A DNA stretch of 11,630 nucleotides from DATKWV01 sp035529405. GTDB taxonomy: Bacteria > Planctomycetota > Phycisphaerae > Sedimentisphaerales > Anaerobacaceae. The position numbers were made by a program, and so were the translations under genes. Under the pieces are notes generated by a model. It was not told where the DNA came from. It saw only the letters and a list, made by a program, of their open reading frames with translations, and made no database searches. Below are positions 6,892 to 11,630 of the stretch, in pieces; within the stretch, counting starts at the first letter, position 1; every line of letters starts with the position of its first letter. The DNA lies in NCBI GenBank assembly GCA_035529405.1, contig DATKWV010000001.1, positions 1 through 11,630 of the forward strand, read 5' to 3'.

Positions 6892-6916
6892 GCGGGTTCG
6901 AACTCTGCTGTCTCCG
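6892..6916 (+). other. tRNA 3'-end-like fragment
   Basis: GCGGG-TTCGAAC-TCTGC (6892-6908) can fold as a five-pair T-arm, with two G-U pairs and a canonical TTCGAAC loop. It is followed by TGTCTCC and a G where the acceptor strand and discriminator of a tRNA would be, much like the end of serine tRNAs. The matching 5' strand GGAGACA and the D and anticodon arms are absent upstream. It is therefore not a functional tRNA; it is a remnant or chance. Confidence 0.2.
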
Positions 6917-6939
6917 TTGGCCTTCGGCCAACAGAGCAG
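6905..6939. repeat. GC-rich hairpin
   Basis: GTTGGCC-TTC-GGCCAAC (6916-6932) is a perfect 7-bp stem with a 3-nt loop. Outer pairs CT/AG and CTGCT/AGCAG extend it to 6905-6939, with 2-nt bulges at 6910-6911 and 6914-6915 on the 5' side. It lies about 70-105 nt downstream of the GH2 gene end. No T-run follows on either strand, so Rho-independent termination is not supported; 3'-end protection is possible. Confidence 0.45.
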
Positions 6940-7008
6940 GTGAACAGTATATGGCAGAGGAGGGAACTGTCTCTGTTTGTTGGTAAGCCTTATATGTTCT
7001 AAGCCGGC

Positions 7009-9843
7009 TTAACCCTTGAAGTAATCGGGCGGCAGACTCTGGTCGGGATTAAAGCTCGCACTCAAAGCATACCGGACAAGCTGGTCCAAAAAGTAATTGC
7101 CGGCTGGGTCATCGCCCTCAATCGCTGCAGTAAAATTGAAACCGCTGACCAGCAATCTGCCTTTGCCGACCGCCACTTCGAACAGATAGGCTTTATCCAG
7201 AAAACGTTGCGGCATATCGATACACCGCACGATAGGTTTGACCTTAATGGCAAGCTCATCAAGCAGTACCGTCTTGCCGCCCTGGATAAGCTGATGGAAT
7301 TGCAGGTCGCACCATCCTTCGTTGGGCATATTGTACATCGCGGGGTGCTGCTGGTCGATAATGGAACCTAAATGCGACTCGACCGCACCAGGGTCCCAGC
7401 CAGAAGGGCGGAAGCGGACACTCACGGATGGAAAGACTTTGTCGGGATTCAGCAGCAGTATTCGTCCGCCTGCCTGCAGGTAGCTGAGCATATCTCCATC
7501 AAGGCGGTTGGTTACCAGCAAGTCACAGTCTGCAGGATTTAGGTTTTGCCCGGCGGTGTCGGCCCAGGGATAAAGCTTTCTTATCCACCCGTCGCCGGTG
7601 ACACACAGCCTGCCTGCCGGCAGAAACTGCTGCGGGAATAACCACAAATTCCAATTATTTGCCACAGTACCATTCTGGTCAGTCAGTTCGGCCTCGAGTG
7701 TAAGCTTTTCCGCATTCGGGCGGCGGGGCATTGTAAAAGAAATCGGCATCAATTCCTGCGGTCCGCCGCTGTCAACCCGCAGCCGGCTGCCGCTGTGCGA
7801 AGCCAATACTTCCCTGCCGGCACGGAGCTGCCACCTGGCGGCAGCATTATCTGAAGGCTGGTCCTCATAACGCGAGACCAGCAGGGTCATCTTTACCGTC
7901 TCGTCGCAGCGGAAATTACGCTGGTCGCTGTCAATCAGCAAGACAGTGGGCGAGTTAAACTTGCGGTAGTCGGCGGCGGTGATGGCTTTTGGACGGTAGA
8001 ACATATCCACGGTGCCTTCGGCACAATACGGGTAGTCCTGGAACAGCCAGAGACTATAGCCCTGGAGCATACTTCGGCGGACAGCTTCTATATTTGTCTT
8101 TATGCACAATGCCTGGAGACGATTGGATTTGTCCACCCACTTCGGATATAATCCTGTCACTGCTTTCTGATGCGCCAAGTCACGTGCCTCGTAAAGCCAG
8201 TAAGGCCGAATCCCCTGCCGAAACAACGGCAACTGCTCCAAATTCGGTAACGTCACAAAATAGCCCATTTCGTGGGCGACGACAGGCCTTTGCGGCTTTG
8301 TATCGCCCAGGTGGTATTTCCCGTCCCGGTACGCAAACGAAGTGGATTCATTGAACTGCCAGGTCCAGAAGTCAAGTGTCTCTCTTGGCCGGCGTGCCAC
8401 TCCGTCCGAGTCAATGACCAGCCGGGTCGGGTCAATCTGCTTGGCCAGGCGATACATCGCTGGTGCCATATCGAAACTGTCGTAGAGTTCGTTACCCATG
8501 CACCACGTGACGATGGACGGGTGATTACGACTGGCTTTGATAATTTCTCTCCACTGGTCAAGATAAAGCTGTTTACCTTGTACCGTCACAGCAAGGTTCC
8601 AGCGATAGGCAATCGGGAACTCCGGCTGCAGCAGGATACCCATTTCGTCCGCCACGTCAAAATATTCCTGCGGTGGAAACCAGCTGTGATGTCGGGCATA
8701 ATTGAAGCCGTAGTCTTTAACCACTTTGAAGCGCCGCCGGTATTCCTGCTTGTCTGTCGGCGGTGCGATAGTATTGGGATAGATACAGTCATCGCCGTAG
8801 CCGCGCAGAAAGATAGGCTTACCGTTGAGCAGAAACTTGCCGTCCTGCACTTTCATCTCGCGCATCCCAAACCGTACCGTCACGGCATCGAGCTTTTCCT
8901 GACCGTCTGCCAGTGTCGTGCGAACCGTGTAAAGGTAAGGCTGCGACGGCGACCACAGTTTTGCCTGGGCAATGCTCACCGGCAACGTTATTGTGTTGGT
9001 TTGTTGTGAAACCGCCTTGCTTGCGGCAGCTACCTGGATACCATCCTGGTCGTAAACACCGACGATAATCTGCAAATCCTTACGGGATTTTTCGGCGCCC
9101 GGCAGGTTGGCCGTCGTCACCTGCACGCTGGCCGAGCGCTGTGTAACCTGCGGAGCCACGAAAACGTCTTCAATCCACCGCCCAGACGTGGTCTCCAGCG
9201 TGACATCCCGGTAGATTCCGCCCCAGGTAACAAACAGAAAATCGAGGGTATCAAAACATCCTATCAGCGGGTCGATGTCTTTATTCCACCTGGCATCAAC
9301 ACGCACGACAATCCGGGCCTTTTTACCTGCCTGAACAAATTTCGTAATGTCATATTTGAAAGGGCTGATATATGCGATATGTGTGCCGACATGTTTGCCG
9401 TTGACCCATACATCGGCATAGCGGTGAACGCCGCCGAACTTCAGCCAAATCACCTTCTTCTGCCAGTTCTTCGGGATGGTAACATTGCGCCGATACCACC
9501 CGGGCCCGGGGTAAACGTGAAAAAGTTTGTCCGATTCTCGGTCTGTGCCAAGAAGTCGGTCACCGGTGGCTGTGCGCTCGTATTCGCGCAGGAGCTGCTG
9601 GGATTCATACCCTATCCCTTGTGCGTTCCAGGCCCCCGGAACGGTAATTTTTCTGTCGAAAGATACTTTCTGCTCATACCACTTCTCAGTCACTCCCTTA
9701 TCGCACGGGTCCATCTGGAATTCCCATTCGCCGGAGAGATTGATACCTTCTCGAACTTCATTTGCATCAGAGATATTCTGTCCATAAGCGGCGGTTGCTG
9801 TCCAGGCCGCGGTTAAGCACGCAAACATAATCACTGTTTTCAT
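7009..9843 (-). CDS. exported glycoside hydrolase family 2 (beta-galactosidase/glucuronidase-like)
   Basis: This 944-residue enzyme has a Sec signal (hydrophobic 4-19, likely cleavage near YG|QN at 22). GH2 domains follow in order: jelly-roll sugar-binding domain about 33-220 (LSGEWEFQ 36-43; GWYRRNVTIP and DVWVNGKHVG at 115-153), immunoglobulin-like domain about 222-326, and catalytic TIM barrel about 327-625. The acid/base is probably E452 in WCMGNE and the nucleophile E525 in VVAHEMGYF, each at the expected strand end. After a further beta-sandwich (about 630-735), residues 740-930 look like a glutamine-amidotransferase-like fold, as in beta-galactosidase trimerisation domains (DLLVTNRLDG, AGGRILLLNP, GKGRLLVSGFNF). 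GH2 enzymes are retaining exo-glycosidases cutting beta-galactosides, glucuronides, mannosides or related bonds; the exact sugar is not readable. GGAAAG lies 8 nt before the ATG. It diverges from the propeller genes and is probably periplasmic or surface-located. Confidence 0.92.
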   Translation of the reverse strand: MKTVIMFACLTAAWTATAAYGQNISDANEVREGINLSGEWEFQMDPCDKGVTEKWYEQKVSFDRKITVPGAWNAQGIGYESQQLLREYERTATGDRLLGTDRESDKLFHVYPGPGWYRRNVTIPKNWQKKVIWLKFGGVHRYADVWVNGKHVGTHIAYISPFKYDITKFVQAGKKARIVVRVDARWNKDIDPLIGCFDTLDFLFVTWGGIYRDVTLETTSGRWIEDVFVAPQVTQRSASVQVTTANLPGAEKSRKDLQIIVGVYDQDGIQVAAASKAVSQQTNTITLPVSIAQAKLWSPSQPYLYTVRTTLADGQEKLDAVTVRFGMREMKVQDGKFLLNGKPIFLRGYGDDCIYPNTIAPPTDKQEYRRRFKVVKDYGFNYARHHSWFPPQEYFDVADEMGILLQPEFPIAYRWNLAVTVQGKQLYLDQWREIIKASRNHPSIVTWCMGNELYDSFDMAPAMYRLAKQIDPTRLVIDSDGVARRPRETLDFWTWQFNESTSFAYRDGKYHLGDTKPQRPVVAHEMGYFVTLPNLEQLPLFRQGIRPYWLYEARDLAHQKAVTGLYPKWVDKSNRLQALCIKTNIEAVRRSMLQGYSLWLFQDYPYCAEGTVDMFYRPKAITAADYRKFNSPTVLLIDSDQRNFRCDETVKMTLLVSRYEDQPSDNAAARWQLRAGREVLASHSGSRLRVDSGGPQELMPISFTMPRRPNAEKLTLEAELTDQNGTVANNWNLWLFPQQFLPAGRLCVTGDGWIRKLYPWADTAGQNLNPADCDLLVTNRLDGDMLSYLQAGGRILLLNPDKVFPSVSVRFRPSGWDPGAVESHLGSIIDQQHPAMYNMPNEGWCDLQFHQLIQGGKTVLLDELAIKVKPIVRCIDMPQRFLDKAYLFEVAVGKGRLLVSGFNFTAAIEGDDPAGNYFLDQLVRYALSASFNPDQSLPPDYFKG

Positions 9844-9915
9844 AGGGTCATCTTTCCGGGTCTTTCCTGTGCCCTGCGTTGTTTAAGCCCGCCTGTTCAA
9901 GCTTATGGGTTTGTC

Positions 9916-9944
9916 TTGACGCCGCTTAAAATGTATCTTAGAAT
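9916..9944 (+). promoter_or_regulatory. promoter of the propeller gene pair
   Basis: TTGACG (9916-9921) is followed after 17 nt by TAGAAT (9939-9944), each one base from consensus. The start would be near 9951, with a leader of about 74 nt. It overlaps the opposing GH2 promoter candidate. Confidence 0.45.
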
Positions 9945-9958
9945 TAACGCCTGGTCAA
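9930..9958 (-). promoter_or_regulatory. promoter of the GH2 gene
   Basis: On the minus strand, TTGACC (9953-9958) is followed after 17 nt by TACATT (9930-9935). The first box is one base from consensus; the second matches 4 of 6. Transcription would start near 9923, about 80 nt before the ATG at 9843. Confidence 0.35.
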
Positions 9959-10024
9959 TCTAAAAAATAGCAGGCAAGTCTTTGTGCGCGTTGTGTTTGA
10001 CATATCAGCAAGGGCTGTAAGATT

Positions 10025-11056
10025 ATGTTTAGGAGACGTGTCTGGACGTGGGTTTTCTTAGCCGCTGCCGCGCGATTTTGCTGGGCCGGGCCGCAGCTTG
10101 TGCAGGATGAACGTGCAGCCCAACTGGCCAAAGAAGTGCGAAACAAGGGATGGGTTGTGTACAGTGCTAAGATTGGAACGGACAACTGGGACCTGTTTCT
10201 CATGCGGCCTGACGGGTCCGAACGTAAAAACATCACCAATACCCCCCAGTCCAACGAGGCTGCGGCAAGGTTCTCACCGAACGGTCGAAAGATTCTGTAT
10301 TACCGTATGCCCAAAGACACGGCGGTGGACAATAATAAGTACGGCACCTATGAGCTTGTTATTGCCGATTCAGACGGTACAAACGCCGTCTGTTATGGAA
10401 GCCAATACCAATGGGCTTCGTGGGGACCTGACGGTAAGAGACTCGCCTGCCTTTCCATAAAAGGCATACAGGTTATCGACCTGGCCACAAAAGAGGTCAT
10501 CAGCCGAACAGGCCGGCAGGGCATAGTTGAACAGCTTGTCTGGTCACCGGACGGCAAATGGTTTGCCGGTACGGCCAACGGCTTAGGGCAGTATTGGACC
10601 ATCGGCCGGGTCAACGCGGTCACGGGCGAAGTAAATGCCGTCAGTGAAGTAAACCGCTACAACTGTACGCCGGACTGGCTGCCTGATTCGCAGCATATTG
10701 TCTACGCGCGCGGTATTGTTCCGGATGTGGGCGGGTGGGCGCAATTGTGGTCGGCCAGCGGCGACGGTAAGGGAAAACGGCTGCTTTACGCTGAAGAAGG
10801 CCGGCACATTTACGGGGCGACTGTTTCGCCGGACAATAAGTATGTTCTTTTCACCAGGTCCGAGGAAGACCTGGGCACAGTTGACAATTCGCGTACAACG
10901 ATGGCACTGATGCGGCTGCGGGATGCACCCATCGTCAGGGGTAACAGTGATGCCATGGACAAGAGCGGTTCCAACGTCAGGGACGGGCCGGTATTGGAGC
11001 TTTCTTCGGGTTGGGAACCACACTGGACTTATGCCGAGCTGGATGTGAACAAGTGA
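10025..11056 (+). CDS. secreted TolB-like PD40 beta-propeller protein
   Basis: The protein has 343 residues. The signal peptide has an RRR n-region (3-5), a hydrophobic stretch to about 19 and cleavage after CWA (21). The mature part is built of TolB/WD40-like (PD40) repeats: ARFSPNGRKILYYR (81-94), ASWGPDGKRLACLS (131-144), LVWSPDGKWFAGTA (171-184), PDWLPDSQHIVYAR (216-229) and ATVSPDNKYVLFTR (265-278). A strand with EPHWTY (331-336) may close the ring. DLFLMRPDGSERKNITNT (56-73) is the typical TolB-type blade loop. Such propellers bind proteins or ligands in the periplasm. It lacks the N-terminal domain of true TolB, and no pal/tol genes are nearby, so Tol-Pal function is not implied. No catalytic motif is seen. 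The ATG has only a weak ribosome site (AAGGG, 10 nt upstream). A paralogue begins 9 nt downstream. Confidence 0.85.
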   Translation: MFRRRVWTWVFLAAAARFCWAGPQLVQDERAAQLAKEVRNKGWVVYSAKIGTDNWDLFLMRPDGSERKNITNTPQSNEAAARFSPNGRKILYYRMPKDTAVDNNKYGTYELVIADSDGTNAVCYGSQYQWASWGPDGKRLACLSIKGIQVIDLATKEVISRTGRQGIVEQLVWSPDGKWFAGTANGLGQYWTIGRVNAVTGEVNAVSEVNRYNCTPDWLPDSQHIVYARGIVPDVGGWAQLWSASGDGKGKRLLYAEEGRHIYGATVSPDNKYVLFTRSEEDLGTVDNSRTTMALMRLRDAPIVRGNSDAMDKSGSNVRDGPVLELSSGWEPHWTYAELDVNK

Positions 11057-11065
11057 GGGATAATG

Positions 11066-11630
11066 ATGAGCGGCGATATGAAAACCTGTGCTAAAATTCT
11101 CGTGTTTGGGGTGCTTGCCGGCGGTGTTCTCTCTGCAGGCCGGGCGCGGGGCGAAGAAATACGCAGGGCAAAACAGCAGGCGGCCCCAGATGTGGTCGGG
11201 CTGGCTAAAGAGCTGCACGATAAGGGCTGGATTGTTTACGGTGCCCGGACTTCAAAGGGCGACTGGGACCTGTTCACTATGCGGCCGGACGGCTCGGACG
11301 TCCGCAATATCACTAACACTGCAAATTTCAACGAAGCGGCGCCTCGCTTTTCTCCGGATGGCCGAAAAATTCTTTACAGGCGCCTTCGCAGGAATGAAAA
11401 AATTGAGCCCAACAGGTTCGGAATGCAGGGCAGACTTGTTTTTGCCAACAGCGACGGCAGTGACGTTGTGGTCTATGGTAAACAAGGAGAATACACGTGG
11501 GCATCCTGGGGTCCGCAGGGCAAAAGAATCGCGTGTATGTCAGCAAAGGGCATTTACTTTGTTGACCTGTCCACAAAAGAGGTCGTCGGCAGGCTCAGCC
11601 GGCAGGGCTTTTTTCAGCAGGTTTCGTGGT
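11066..11630 (+). CDS. second secreted TolB-like propeller protein, partial at right edge
   Basis: The reading frame is open to the window end, giving 188 codons. It starts with a hydrophobic signal (KILVFGVLAGGVLSAGRARG, cleavage near residue 24). The mature part then closely follows the upstream gene: GWIVYGAR, DWDLFTMRPDGS, NITNT, NEAAPRFSPDGRKILY, WASWGPQGKRIAC and STKEVVGR. By eye more than half of the aligned residues are identical, so this is a tandem duplicate, with a divergent signal region and a short extra linker. ATGs lie at 11063, 11066 and 11078 in frame. GAGG at 11055-11058, overlapping the previous stop codon, best serves 11066. The 9-nt gap implies one transcript and coupled translation. 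The C-terminus lies outside the window. Confidence 0.82.
   Translation, partial: MSGDMKTCAKILVFGVLAGGVLSAGRARGEEIRRAKQQAAPDVVGLAKELHDKGWIVYGARTSKGDWDLFTMRPDGSDVRNITNTANFNEAAPRFSPDGRKILYRRLRRNEKIEPNRFGMQGRLVFANSDGSDVVVYGKQGEYTWASWGPQGKRIACMSAKGIYFVDLSTKEVVGRLSRQGFFQQVSW

Larger units (their letters stand above)
6665..7008. other. gene-free intergenic region
   Basis: I see no plausible gene in these 344 bases. The AT-rich left part has no clear signal. The right part holds a tRNA T-arm-like fragment, a hairpin, and a direct repeat TTTGTTGGTAA at 6747-6757 and 6976-6986. A related imperfect repeat pairs 6900-6920 with 6964-6983. No open reading frame with a ribosome site was found on either strand. 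Confidence 0.5.

Noticed and set aside
6853..6916. possible complete tRNA using GGAAACA as the 5' acceptor strand
   Set aside because: One acceptor pair fails, the length is too short, and neither a D-arm nor an anticodon arm can be formed.
8272..9009. 245-codon open frame on the plus strand inside the GH2 gene
   Set aside because: It is antisense to an unbroken, clearly conserved GH2 coding sequence, its protein is composition-biased and resembles no family, and no ribosome site precedes it.
9999..10023. TTGACA followed by TAAGAT just before the ATG at 10025
   Set aside because: The -10 box would end one base before the start codon, leaving no room for the transcription start. The pair at 9916-9944 fits better.
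10583..11218. 211-codon open frame on the minus strand across both propeller genes
   Set aside because: The sense frames are homologous to each other and carry signal peptides and PD40 repeats. The antisense frame is explained by them.

Overview
The window looks like part of a planctomycete-type chromosome, most like the Phycisphaerae/Sedimentisphaerales. This is inferred from the gene mix: exported xylose-isomerase-like TIM-barrel proteins, an SSS symporter next to a uroporphyrinogen-decarboxylase-like protein, a large exported GH2 glycosidase and secreted TolB-type propellers, with intermediate GC and ordinary Shine-Dalgarno/sigma70-like signals. No tRNA, rRNA, CRISPR array, transposase or phage gene is recognisable.

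Region A (1-6225) is a probable carbohydrate-uptake and catabolism locus. A Tat-exported TIM-barrel isomerase/epimerase-like protein (58-981, minus) diverges from a four-gene plus-strand cluster: SSS sodium:solute symporter (1378-3090), URO-D-family protein (3107-4231), a second, Sec-exported TIM-barrel protein (4299-5201) and an unrecognised polytopic membrane protein (5212-6225). The divergent spacer (982-1377) holds a good sigma70-like promoter for the symporter. A perfect 15-bp LacI-operator-like palindrome (1321-1335) starts at the last base of its -10 box and covers the predicted start point. The core AAACGATTT recurs near 42-50 and 4271-4279, and once inside a coding region.

Region B (6286-7008) has a stand-alone DUF503 gene (minus) with a near-consensus promoter. 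Upstream is about 345 bp without a gene; it carries a strong hairpin, a tRNA T-arm-like fragment and an 11-bp direct repeat.

Region C (7009-11630) has a 944-residue exported GH2 glycosidase (minus). It diverges from two tandem, closely related secreted TolB/PD40 beta-propeller proteins; the second runs off the right edge. The GH2 and propeller promoters appear to overlap face to face.

The working picture, which is inference, is this. The GH2 enzyme releases sugars from a glycan or glycoside outside the cytoplasm. The exported TIM-barrel proteins rearrange a non-phosphorylated sugar derivative. The SSS symporter imports the product, and the URO-D-like protein acts on it in the cytosol. The substrate cannot be read from the sequence. 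The least explained parts are the two TIM-barrel proteins with replaced metal ligands, the URO-D-like protein without the usual His-x-Cys zinc motif, and the membrane protein.
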